Assembly (NCBI GenBank): GCA_030674185.1
Contig: CM060305.1
Span: 168,307,736-168,371,735 of the forward strand
Length of the DNA: 64,000 nucleotides
Direction of reading: 5' to 3'
DNA from: Monoplex corrugatus
Lineage: Eukaryota > Mollusca > Gastropoda > Littorinimorpha > Ranellidae
A program made the translations under genes and the position numbers. Numbering within the stretch: the stretch's first letter is position 1; each line of letters begins with the position of its first letter. Positions 13,001 through 23,657 of this stretch are shown piece by piece. A model generated the notes under the pieces. It was given only the letters and a program-made list of their open reading frames with translations, was not told the DNA's origin and did not search any database.

Positions 13001-16000
13001 TAGTTATGATTGTGCTTGGTATCTGTCAGGAACACTAGTTATGATTGTGCTTGGTATCTGTCAGGAACACTAGTTATGATTGTGCTTGTATCTGTCCATG
13101 GAACTAGACACTAGTTATGATTGTGCTTGGTATCTGTCAGGAACACTAGTTATGATTGTGCTTGGTATCTGTCAGGAACACATTGCAATGTTATCTGCCC
13201 TTTAGAGGGATCTGTGTAGTGTGTGCTTGTATCGTGCAACACCCCTTGCGAGTGGCTATCGAACAGGCAGATGGTGGTGGGTCGCAAAGCGGAACTGGTC
13301 AAAAAGTTCCTGTACGTGTTGAGCTACTTCATCCGTTGCAGTGATGTCCATGAAGCTCCCTTCTCCAACTGCTTGGCCACCATGCTGGACTCTCAGTGCT
13401 GGGATCATGTTCCTCCCAGTAGGAGTGTTTCCTCGAATAATGGAAGCACTACAACTCTCGTGGACTCTGTTTCTGCTCCCTTGGACTCTCCTTCTCAGGC
13501 TGTTGATGCCAACAAGAGTACAGCTTGTGGAAGTTGGAGTAGCTGTACCAGTGCCTTACACTTCTATTCTACTCAGGGTAAAAAAGTGGATCCCCAAGAA
13601 CCAGGAGGGCTTTGAACTTTGACATAGACATAGAAAACACAGAGAAAGATCCTGATAGGACCTGTTGTAAAAGCCCAGTGGCTGTTTCCCAGTGCCATAG
13701 TGATGCTGATCTTGTGAATTGCCAACGCAAATGTGAACAGACTGCTGTTAAGACAGTTATGTCAGATACTGACTTTGCTGAATATGATGGGAAAGTGGTA
13801 AGTGATGACAGCGGCATAGAAAACAGTGACAGTTATGACCAGCATGGTAAGGTCAGAAAGAGCTCCAAAATGTGTAAAATGACTGTTCACATAGTAGAAG
13901 AGAGGAAGCTTGAAAATGTCCAACATGTGCGAAGATCTGCAGAATGCCCTCCCACATCCCCTTCAGAAGAGTATGTCATATCGTCCATAGGCAGTGATAG
14001 TAAGCATGAGTTGTGTTCCAAGCGCCCAGTGTCCTTGCTAGCCCGACAGTTGGCAGCAGACAGTGAGGCCAGTGAAAAACAGAGGACCATTGAAGCCAGT
14101 GAAAAACAGAGGACTATGATCAGGGAGGCACAGAAACAGTTTCTGAGTGGGGGCAGCAACAGCATGTTTGAGGAGTACTTTGAGGGAGATGCAGAAACAA
14201 AGACAATAGATGATGTGTGTGAGCATCAGCGGGTTGTGAAGCATGCCTTGGCGTGTCCCAGTGTCACATGCTCCTCACCTACTCTGACCCCTGTCCCCAG
14301 CGAGGATGGGTCTGCCACTCCTCAGGCAAAGACCCCGGTGTCTCGCCAGAACAGCATGGACACCAAGCCCCACATGTCCAGGCCTACATCTTTCAACCCT
14401 GCTAGATGCAGGTTAGTATGCATGGTAATGATTATGGTTTGAATTATGATGTCATGATTCTCTGCAGTAGTTATATTCTCTCAAATTGTTTTGAATATAT
14501 AAGAAAATCTTGACAGGAGAAACATAGTTTGCTACCTCATTTTTCCTTCCTACTTCATCAAAAAACAATCATAAACAATTGGGTATTTTTATTTGCATGG
14601 GTGAATTCAAGTTCACACAAGCAGTGAGACTGTGAATGATCATGTGGCTTATTGTTAAAGATTACTACTATTTCAAGAGTGACATGTTTGGTGTGAAAAT
14701 ATTGTTCATTTGCCATAAAGTGGAGCTGTGTTGCGATCATATGATAGGGTTAAACATGTTGTATTGTATTCATCAAATTGAGTTTGTTTCATGGTAAGTT
14801 CAGGTGTTAGCTAGATGTGTTATTTTTATGTCCCATTTTATATGCCACATTAATCACATAATTGGGGACAATTTTTACAGTGCTTTGATGATGATGTTGA
14901 CAATGGGGATGATAATCATGATGCTATGGAACTCCATTCCTGATTGAGATAATATGACAAGGCTGTCTGTAAGCTTACCTTATTAATATGTCGTAGTGTC
15001 AGTTAGATCCAAGAGATACAGACACCTGTGGTATCAGTAAAGAGATTTAAACAGCATCCCTAAAAACACATCCGTGATGTGGATGAGGCTTTGCTGTGTC
15101 ACATGTGTGGTCCCAGTCTTCTCAGTTAGCCCATAACAAGCTCAACAATGGGTAGATGCCAGTTGGAGCCAGAGAAAGCCCATGTTGATTATGAGAGAAC
15201 TTCTTGAGATTCAAACCCACAACCTTCTAATTGTTAGTATGTTACATTAACCGCTGTACCATGATGACTTATGATAGCCAAATAATTTGATAATAATTAA
15301 TGACTGGAAAGGATTTCTATTTTTGAGCATAATCATTAATGGCATGAAAGGTTCTGAATTTGTAACCTTATCATTAATGATATCAAAGCCTGTTTTGTGC
15401 CGTTTTTGATGTTTCTTGATGATTGACGTGGACAGGTCTGTGACACCAACTGAACTGGAGAGACGCAGACATTTATCATCCACCAGCAGTGTGGACCTGG
15501 ATGTTTTTGATCCTCTTGTGCACTGCCAGGAAATCAGCATGCCTACGTAAGTCTGCGATTACAAGAGTACTTTTGGGGAATGCGATGTTGTAATAGATGG
15601 GTGCAGCTGCCAATGAATGGGGGCCAGAATAGTGCTCTGGTGTAATCACTATGGCCAGAATAGTGCTCTTGTGTAATCACTCTGTCCCAGTTCACCCAGC
15701 TGTTAATGGGTACCTGACCCCTTAAGAGAAATGGGAAGTAAAACAGTAAGGGCAAAGATATGAGTGTTACCTCATTATGCTGGCCATCAGTGAAGTTAAG
15801 GTTTTAATTTACTTCCCTTTGATTGCTCAGGTTTGGAGGAACCTCTTTATCTTTTACTAGTCTGAATATTACTTCAGAACCTAATAAGTTTAGCATTCAT
15901 ATCTAACTCTCTTTATCTTGTACTAGTCTGAATATTACTTCAGAGCCTAATAAGTTTAGCATTCATATCTAACATGTATTGAAATCAAATAGAATGCATG

Positions 16001-16208
16001 GTTAATGCACAATTACAAGACAAGCAATATTAATTTTTTGTGGCATACATGAACCTGACAGACAGAAAAACACAAGACACTTTACACATGAAAGGAAAAC
16101 ACATGCATGCATGTGCATGTGCATGCGCACCCTGCACGCACATACATGCACGCACGCACGCACGCACACACGCACGCACGCACGCACACCACCACCACCA
16201 CGCACACA

Positions 16209-16278
<70 letters not shown>

Positions 16279-18284
16279 GAAGACAGAAAAAGAACTGATC
16301 TTAGTAGGAAGGTAAAGCAATCAAAGAGAAGTTCAGTAGCACATAACTTAATCATATCCCCAAATCAGTGCTGCAGAGTCAGTCTTATTGAGTATATTGC
16401 AGGTATTATGATGACATTAAAAATAATTTGTCTGGTGATTTAGCCCAAAAGATGATGCCAAAAAATCATGCATGCTTTGACCCAACATATTTACTGAGAT
16501 TTGATGCTTGCTTATTAATGCATGCTTTGACCCAGCATATTTACTGAGATTTGATACTCGCTTATTATGTATTCATCTAGTTGACTTAAGTATGTCGGCA
16601 GCTTTGTTCACTACTCAAGGTTGTTGAAATGTAAATCACACTTGAGCGAAGGAATGTGGGTTGGGAAGACAAACCTAGAAACAGTAGTACAAAACATAAT
16701 TGTGACTTATTTTATGATTTGTTTTGTAGAATGTCAGCCCATCCAGAACAAGTGAGCCTGCCAAGCTATGACAAAAACTTTGGTCGTTCGTTGTTGGGGG
16801 CTACAGTGATCACTACATGTCGGATTTTGTTTTGCATGGAACATCAGATACCTCATTCCGACCCAAACTACTCCATGATCTTCAGACTACTTTACACGTA
16901 CGTTTCAGATGTGAATTTTGTTGTTGTTTTGGATGGCATAAATTTTCATTCACTTCATAATTTTGAAGTTTAAGGAATCTGTTGTACACAAAACTTAGTG
17001 TGAAATATGTTCATGCTTCTGTAACAAACAATGGAATGAACAAAATACAAAATTCATCTCTTTAATAAAGTCAGCATATTTTGTTACACAGTAAAGTAAT
17101 AATTCAGAAAGAGAACAAAAATAGATAATGAATATATAAACAGACATAACACAAAAAAGCTTTTTGTTGTGCAGTTTAGGTGTTGCAAATAAATAACTCT
17201 TGTAATGATTTTAAAATTAGTTATTTTATGTTTTTGCTTTTGGAAATGAATAGCTCTTTTAATAATTTGAAAATTAATTATCATTTTGTTAAGTGTTTTG
17301 AAAAATTCAAGCATTCATGAATACTTCTTTTAAACTGCACAGAGAACTTCACATAGACAGTATGGTTTCTGATAATGAATATATGTATAAACTAAAGTGA
17401 ATGTTGAGTGACTTGTGTACAGAACTTCATGATGACAAGATGGTTTCTGATAATGAACATATAAGTGAATGTTGAATGACTTTTATCATTTTCGTTGATT
17501 ACATCATTCATGTAGTTTCACTGTCTGTATACAGCATTCCATACTTGATGAACCTGTGGCAGAGTCAGTTTGCATCATAGCAGATACAGATAATTGGTAA
17601 GTTTACCTATCTATCTGGCTGTGTGCGTGCGTGCGTGCGTGTGTGCGTGTGTGTGTCTATCTGAATATATATGTGTGTGTATCTATATTAGATCTATGTA
17701 TCTATATATCTTTTTTTTTTTTTATCTGTATTTATATATATCTGTGTATCTGTATGTATATATATATTTTTTTAATCTGTCTTTATGTGTATGTAACACA
17801 TAGGCTACATTATTGATAAATGTGTTTAGAATTGTTGATCGATTATCATAGATTTCTAGACTGATTATTATGGATGTGTAGTTATGAAAATTGTCTTGAC
17901 TGATATTACAGATTTATGAGAACTGGCAACATTTCATTTGTGAATTTATTTGACAAACTTTAGTGACTCTTTTTCCTCACTTGATCAAACTGTGCAGTCT
18001 TTTCTTTCTTTCATGTTTAGGATTTGGTATTAGTGTGGAAGTTTACAAAGATGCCTTGTTGATCAGTTACAGTACAGTAGTTCACATTTTTGCATTGGAT
18101 GATATGTATTCCATGTATTATTTCAGGACTGTGGAGGTGGCAAACAGCAGACTGATGGAGATGAGTCCTTCAGGAACAATGCCTTGGACCACCTCACATC
18201 TTGTGGCTAGCCTCATTGAGTCAGTTCTTGATTTGCATCGCCTCAAAATGAGTGCTGAATTTGTGAGTATGATTTATAAAATTG

Positions 18285-18356
<72 letters not shown>

Positions 18357-18363
18357 TGGTGTG

Positions 18364-18422
<59 letters not shown>

Positions 18423-19310
18423 CACAGATTCTAGGGAAAAAGTGTAAAAGGAGAGGGAGAAGGAGAGAGAGAGAGGGAGATAGAGAGAGAGAGAGAGCAA
18501 GGGACACAGAGAGAGAGAGAGAGATTCTAGGGAAAAGTGTGTTAAGGGAGAGTGAGGGGGAGAGAGAGGGAGATAGAGAGAGCAACGGACAGAGAGAGAG
18601 AGAGAGCACAGATTCTAGGGAAAAAGTGTGTAAAATATTTAAAAATAATTAATGGGCCTTTCAGTAAGCATCATTTCCTGGATTGGTTAAAAGTATGACT
18701 GTCCTGTAGGCCTACATTATTCTCAAATCATATTTTCCATTGATTACATCAGTTTTCACAAATGATTTGATATTCAATCCAACAATAGGTTTTCAGATTG
18801 GTATGAATTTTAGAATATAACTCAAAATATTTGCAATTCAATATGGATCGTAATATTTAATCCAAGAATATTTTTCAGATTGGTACAGAGCATAATGTGT
18901 ACCCCAACAATATATTTTCAGATTGGTATGGATTTTGGTATTTGGCCCAACAACATACTTTCAGATTGGTACAGATTTTGGTATTTGGCCCAACAGTATA
19001 GTTTTAGATTGACAACGAATTTTATTAAGCATTAAGCATTTTACCATAATTTGTTCTGGAGGTAGTACTGGCTTAGCGTCATTGTTTTTTCTCCTCTTTG
19101 TTTTTTTCTTTCAGTGCTGAGGTTGTGTTAATTAATACTAATAGCTGTTTTGTATGGTCTGTGATGTTTAGTGCATCATGCATCTAGAGGACCGCATGCA
19201 GGAGATGTACTTCAAGAGTCTCATGCTGGCAGAGTACATCAAAGGTGTCAAAGCCCACAGCCAGCAGCAGCTTACAGCCATGTTGGGGTAAGTGGAGGCA
19301 GTGATATACT

Positions 19311-19344
<34 letters not shown>

Positions 19345-19356
19345 CACACAACACAC

Positions 19357-19401
<45 letters not shown>

Positions 19402-22400
19402 TCACACACACACACACAGAGGTAAATGGATGAAAGAGTGGTTTGATAAAAAGGTGACTTGAACATGAATGAAATATCTTGTACTCCAGTTATGAGTGAA
19501 CTATCTTGTACTCCAGTTATGAGTGAACTATCTTGTACTCCAGTTATGAGTGAACTATCTTGTACTCCAGTTATGAGTGAACTATCTTGTACTCCAGTTA
19601 TGAGTGAAATTTCTTGTACTCCAGTTATGAGTGAACTGTCTTGTACTCCAGTTATGAGTGAACTATCTTGTACTCCAGTTATGAGTGAACTATCTTGTAC
19701 TCCAGTTATAAGTGAAATATCGTTCTCCAGTTATGAGTGAAATCTCTTGTACTCCAGTTATGAGTGAACTATCTTGTACTCCAGTTATAAGTGAAATCTC
19801 TTGTTCTCCAGTTATGAGTGAAATCTCTTGTACTCCAGTTATGAGTGAAATCTCTTGTACTCCAGTTATGAGTGAAATTTCTTGTACTCCAGTTATGAGT
19901 GAAGTCTCTTGTTTTCCAGTTATGAGTGAAATCTCTTGTACTCCAGTTATGAGTGAAATCTCTTGTACTCCAGTTATGAGTGAAATCTCTTGTTCTCTAG
20001 TTATGAGTGAAATCTCTTGTACTCCAGTTATGAGTGAAATCTCTCATTCTCATCACTGTTCTCCAGTTATGAGTGAAATCTCTTGTACTCCAGTTATGAG
20101 TGAAATCTCTTGTTCTCCAGTTATGAGTGAAATCTCTTGTACTCCAGTTATGAGTGAAATCTCTTGTTCTCATCACTGTTCTCCAGTTATGAGTGAAATC
20201 TCTTGTTCTCCAGTTATGAGTGAAATCTCTTGTTCTCATCACTGTTCTCCAGTTATGAGTGAAATCTCTTGTTCTCCAGTTATGAGTGAAATCTCTTGTT
20301 CTCATCACTGTTCTCCAGTTATGAGTGAAATCTCTTGTACTCCAGTTATGAGTGAAATCTCTTGTTCTCCAGTTATGAGTGAAATCTCTTGTACTCCAGT
20401 TATGAGCGAAATCTCTTGTTCTCATCACTGTTCTCCAGTTATGAGTGAAATCTCTTGTTCTCCAGTTATGAGTGAAATCTCGTGTTCTCCATTTATGAGT
20501 GAAATCTCTTGTACTCCAGTTATGAGTGAAATTTTCTTATACTCCAGTTATGAGTGAAATCTCTTGTACTCCAGTTATAAGTGAAATCTCTTGTTCTCCA
20601 GTTATGAATGAAATCTTTTGTACTCCAGGTATGAGTGAAATCTCTTGTCCATTTATGAGTGAAATCTCTTGTACTCCAGTTATGAGTGAAATTTCTTATA
20701 CTCCAGTTGTGAGTGAACTATCTTGTACTCCAGTTATGAGTGAACTATCTTGTACTCCAGTTATGAGTGAACTATCTTGTACTCCAGTTATGAGTGAAAT
20801 TTCTTGTACTCCAGTTATGAGTGAACTATCTTGTACTCCAGTTATGAGTGAACTATCTTGTACTCCAGTTATAAGTGAAATCTCGTTCTCCAGTTATGAG
20901 TGAAATCTCTTGTACTCCAGTTATGAATGAAATCTCTTGTACTCCAGTTATGAGTGAAATTTCTTGTACTCCAGTTATGAGTGAAGTCTCTTGTTTTCCA
21001 GTTATGAGTGAAATCTCTTGTTATCCAGTTATGAGTGAAATCTCTTGTACTCCAGTTATGAGTGAAATCTCTTGTTCTCTAGTTATGAGTGAAATCCCTT
21101 GTACTCCAGTTATGAGTGAAATCTCTCATTCTCATCACTGTTCTCCAGTTATGAGTGAAATCTCTTGTACTCAGTTATGAGTGAAATATCTTGTTCTCCA
21201 GTTATGAGTGAAATCTCTTGTACTCCAGTTATTAGTGAAATCTCTTGTTCTCATCACTGTTCTCCAGTTATGAGTGAAATCTCTTGTTCTCCAGTTATGA
21301 GTGAAATCTCTTGTTCTCCATTTATGAGTGAAATCTCTTGTACTCCAGTTATGAGTGAAATTTTCTTATACTCCAGTTATGAGTGAAATCTCTTGTACTC
21401 CAGTTATAAGTCAAATCTCTTGTTCTCCAGTTATGAATGAAATCTTTTGTACTCCAGGTATGAGTGAAATCTCTTGTCCATTTATGAGTGAAATCTCTTG
21501 TACTCCAGTTATGAGTGAAATTTCTTATACTCCAGTTATGAGTGAAATCTCTTGTTCTCATCACTGTTCTCCAGTTATGAGTGAAATCTCTTGTACTCCA
21601 GTTATGAGTGAAATTTCTTGTTCTCCAGTTATGAGTGAAATCTCTTGTTCTCCATTTATGAGTGAAATCTCTTGTACTCCAGTTATGAGTGAAATTTCTT
21701 ATACTCCAGTTATGAGTGAAATCTCTTGTACTCCAGTTATGAGTGAAATCTCTTGTTCTCCAGTTATGAGTGAAATCTCTTGTTCTCATTTATGAGTGAA
21801 ATCTCTTGTACTCCAGTTATGAGTGAAATTTCTTATACTCCAGTTATGAGTGAAATCTCTTGTACTCCAGTTATAAGTGAAGTCTCTTGTTCTCCAGTTA
21901 TGAGTGAAATCTTTTGTACTCCAGGTATGAGTGAAATCTCTTGTTCTCCATTTATGAGTGAAATCTCTTGTACTCCAGTTATGAGTGAAATCTCCTGTAC
22001 TCCAGTTATGAGTGAAGTCTCTTGTACTCCAGTTATGAGTCAAATCTCTTGTACTCCAGTTATGAGTGAAATCTCTTGTTCTCATCACTGTTCTCCAGTT
22101 ATGAGTGAAATCTCTTGTACTCCAGTTATGAGTGAAATCTCTTGTTCTCCATTTATGAGTGAAATCTCTTGTACTCCAGTTATAAGTGAAATCTCTTGTT
22201 CTCCAGTTATGAGTGAAATCTCTTGTTCTCCAGTTATGAGTGAAATCTCTTGTACTCCAGTTATGAGTGAAATCTCTTGTACTCCAGTTATGAGTGAAAT
22301 CTCTTGTACTCCAGTTATTAGTGAAATCTCTTGTTCTCATCACTGTTCTCCAGTTATGAGTGAAATCTCTTGTTCTCCAGTTATGAGTGAAATCTCTTGT

Positions 22401-23657
22401 TCTCCATTTATGAGTGAAATCTCTTGTACTCCAGTTATGAGTGAAATTTCTTATACTCCGGTTATGAGTGAAATCTCTTGTTCTCCAGTTATAAGTGAAG
22501 TCTCTTGTTCTCCAGTTATGAGTGAAATCTTTTGTACTCCAGGTATGAGTGAAATCTCCTAAACTCCATTTATGAGTGAAATCTCTTGTACTCCAGTTAT
22601 GAGTGAATTTTCTTATACTCCAGTTATGAGTCGAATCTCGTATACCCCAGTTATGAGTCAAATCTCTTATACTCCAGTTATGAGTGAAATTTCTTATACT
22701 CCAGTTATGAGTGAAATCTCTTAAAGCAACAAAAAAAAAAGACAGTAAATAAACATGTATATGCTTTTGGACAGAGCAAACTTGGAAAAAGGATATTACA
22801 GATAGCACAGTAATTTGTTTAACGTGTACCAGTGTGATAAGAGAGAGGTATTTTTCTCCATTTCCTGCCATCAGCTTTGTTATTGTATATGTCCAGATTT
22901 GATATATGCGAATTTTGATGAGATGAATTTCTGAAAATGTGTAGATAACTGTGTGTGTTATTTCTCAAACTTTGTACGTTTGTTGCATATTAACAGTTTG
23001 TGTTATTTCTCAAACTTTGTATGTTTGTTGCATATAACAGTTTGTGTTATTTCTCAAACTTCGTACGTTTGTTGCATATTAACAGTTTGTGATATTTCTC
23101 AAACTTTGTATGTTTGTTGCATATTAACAGTTTGTGTTATTTCTCAAACTTGTACGTTGTTGCATATTAACAGTTTGTGTTATTTCTCAAACTTTGTAGT
23201 TTGTTGCATATTAACAGTTTGTGTTATTTCTCAAACTTTGTATGTTTGTTGCATATTAACAGTTTGTGTTATTTCTCAAACTTTGTATGTTTGTTGCGTA
23301 TTAACAGTTTGTGTTATTTCTCAAACTTTGTATGTTTGTTGCGTATTAACAGTTTGTGTTATTTCTCAAACTTTGTATTTTTGTTGCGTATTAACAGTTT
23401 GTGTTATTTCTCAAACTTCGTACGTTTGTTGCATATTAACAGTTTGTGTTATTTCTCAAACTTTGTACGTTTGTTGCATATTAACAGTTTGTGTTATTTC
23501 TCAAACTTTGTATGTTTGTTGCATGTTAACAGTTGTCTTCTGTTTCCTGTTTAGGTTTGATGCCAGTGATCTCCCGCTACTGCTGTCCATCGCAGGAACC
23601 CACACCCCTAACCTGGCCCTTGGGTCAGAATCAAAGATCAGGGGTCCTTACCAGTAG
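5241..23657 (+). CDS. FNIP: Folliculin-interacting protein (FNIP), middle and C-terminal exons
   Basis: FNIP proteins bind folliculin and AMPK and act at the lysosome in Rag GTPase/mTORC1 signalling (family knowledge). Exons read: 5241-5392, 5729-5835, 6750-6870, 9641-9813, 10429-10546, 11540-11592, 13208-14411, 15436-15546, 16730-16897, 17535-17596, 18127-18262, 19172-19287, 23555-23657. All have GT/AG borders, and phases match wherever the frame is intact. Diagnostic stretches in order: [134 protein letters not shown]; a last exon with [20 protein letters not shown]. About 870 residues are covered; vertebrate FNIP1 has about 1,166, so the N-terminal exons lie upstream. Frame breaks occur in exons 13208-14411 and 16730-16897. 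Confidence 0.93.
7245..8766. repeat. 54-bp minisatellite (about 27 copies) in an FNIP intron
   Basis: Unit with core AGGTGAATGGTCTTGAAGAC and AGACAAGAATTTGACAGAG, mostly 54 bp, with shorter variants near 7380 and 8580-8760. A last partial copy reappears at 9379-9415 on the other side of an inserted MITE. A block of several units around 7690-7990 recurs around 8270-8575, showing higher-order duplication. Minus-strand frames stay open only because 54 is a multiple of three and the unit lacks stops. Confidence 0.95.
8773..9378. mobile_element. Non-autonomous MITE with inverted termini of about 31 bp
   Basis: The left end begins GTGACCTCCCACCATGAAAT and continues CAGTCTTAACT. The right end is its reverse complement with one mismatch. 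The 606-bp element sits inside the 54-bp minisatellite, which resumes at 9379. The interior encodes nothing recognisable. The target duplication is unclear because both flanks are altered repeat units, so the superfamily is not assigned. Confidence 0.8.
9915..10053. repeat. (GT)n microsatellite with short duplicated flank
   Basis: A pure (GT)n tract at about 9975-10053, preceded by a smaller GT tract. The sequence TTTCAGTTGCTATGCTTTGC is repeated before each tract (about 9885 and 9951). It lies 160 bp into the FNIP intron. Confidence 0.95.
11776..12440. repeat. 44-bp minisatellite in an FNIP intron
   Basis: Unit containing AAAACTTTATGAAATGTGCT then ACATAGAGAGAGTATGATTG, about 14 copies, regular at first and decaying after 12180. 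It starts about 190 bp after the donor at 11593. Confidence 0.93.
12968..13188. repeat. 35-bp minisatellite abutting an FNIP exon
   Basis: Six copies of a 35-bp unit (TAGTTATGATTGTGCTTGGT, then ATCTGTCAGGAACAC). One variant copy at about 13075-13110 reads GTGCTTGTATCTGTCC. The array ends about 20 bp before the acceptor of exon 13208, and the first bases of that exon resemble the unit. Confidence 0.92.
13208..14411 (+). CDS. FNIP: FNIP large linker exon, with frame breaks
   Basis: The exon should open by completing WAQLG and continue with a conserved D-L-Y-G-A-I-G-T-P type sequence. Instead GATCTG is followed by an indel-rich stretch (about 13215-13270) needing more than one frame change. It then reads cleanly as [21 protein letters not shown] further break lies near 13610, where the frame ends in TGA but an adjacent frame runs on with [14 protein letters not shown] to the donor at 14411. 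The long middle is low-conservation, Ser-rich and acidic, with a duplicated EASEKQRT. The conserved block [18 protein letters not shown] follows. This is the disordered FNIP linker known to be phosphorylated in vertebrates. Confidence 0.8.
14890..15268 (-). mobile_element. tRNA-derived SINE, minus orientation
   Basis: On the minus strand the head near 15265 reads TGGTACAGCGGTTAATG (A-box-like) and then GGTTTGAATCTC (B-box-like), as in tRNA-derived SINEs. The body carries the core CACAGGTGTCTGTATCTC, shared with copies at 50.9, 51.4 and 54.9 kb. The tail is rich in ATG/ATC triplets. It lies in the FNIP intron after exon 13208-14411. Confidence 0.7.
15845..15975. repeat. 65-bp tandem duplication
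   Basis: Two copies of a unit containing ACTAGTCTGAATATTACTTC and AATAAGTTTAGCATTCATAT. FNIP intron. Confidence 0.85.
16105..16276. repeat. Compound (CGCA)n/(CA)n microsatellite
   Basis: ACGC repeats at 16145-16188, a short ACC run, then (CA)n to 16276. FNIP intron. Confidence 0.95.
16465..16566. repeat. About 50-bp tandem duplication
   Basis: Two near-identical copies containing CATGCATGCTTTGACCCA and ATATTTACTGAGATTTGAT, in the FNIP intron upstream of exon 16730. A similar two-copy duplication with GATGGTTTCTGATAATGAA lies at about 17331-17485 in the next intron. Confidence 0.8.
16730..16897 (+). CDS. FNIP: FNIP C-terminal domain exon with a missing G
   Basis: Reads [20 protein letters not shown] then LLG, after which the family sequence continues in another frame as [17 protein letters not shown]. 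The break is at the G5 run 16796-16800, where one more G would restore the frame. The donor at 16898 and the next exon's phase fit the second frame. A one-base homopolymer deletion from sequencing is the simplest reading; a real null allele is the alternative. Confidence 0.85.
18289..18615. repeat. (GT)n/(GA)n microsatellite with repeated spacer
   Basis: (GT)n starts 27 bp after the donor at 18263, followed by (GA)n. The short spacer GATTCTAGGGAAAA recurs three times among the GA runs. Confidence 0.93.
18775..19010. repeat. Diverged 50-60-bp tandem repeat
   Basis: About four or five degenerate copies sharing TTTTCAGATTGGTA and CCAACAATA. Several copies present a TTTTCAG acceptor-like motif. 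FNIP intron. Confidence 0.65.
19309..19420. repeat. (CA)n microsatellite just after an FNIP donor
   Basis: (CA)n with ACA interruptions beginning 21 bp after the donor GTAAGT at 19288. Confidence 0.95.
19470..22724. repeat. 27-bp minisatellite, 3.2 kb, in the last FNIP intron
   Basis: About 115-120 copies of a 27-bp unit (GAAATCTCTTGTACTCCAGT, then TATGAGT). Variants are ACTATC versus AAATCTC, TTCT versus TACT, and an added TCATCACTGT. Blocks repeat at larger scale: a rare CGTTCTCCAG junction at about 19712 recurs at about 20882, and AAATTTTCTTATACTCC at about 20529 recurs at about 21358. The 27-bp period leaves frames open on both strands, giving M-S-E-I-S-C-T-P-V repeats on plus and T-R-D-F-T-H-N-W-S on minus. 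The array sits between FNIP exons, so it is intronic and not judged coding. Confidence 0.96.
22950..23535. repeat. 45-bp minisatellite ending at the last FNIP acceptor
   Basis: About 13 copies of a 45-bp unit (TTTGTGTTATTTCTCAAACT, then TTGTATGTTTGTTGC, ATATTAACAG). Each unit ends in an acceptor-like TTAACAG. The array stops about 20 bp before the real acceptor TTTCCTGTTTAG at 23554. Confidence 0.95.

Noticed and set aside
19459..22871. Long frames on both strands in the 27-bp array (and in the 54-bp, 57-bp and 45-bp arrays)
   Set aside because: Periods are multiples of three and units lack stops, so frames stay open by arithmetic. The 27-, 45- and 54-bp arrays lie between FNIP exons.
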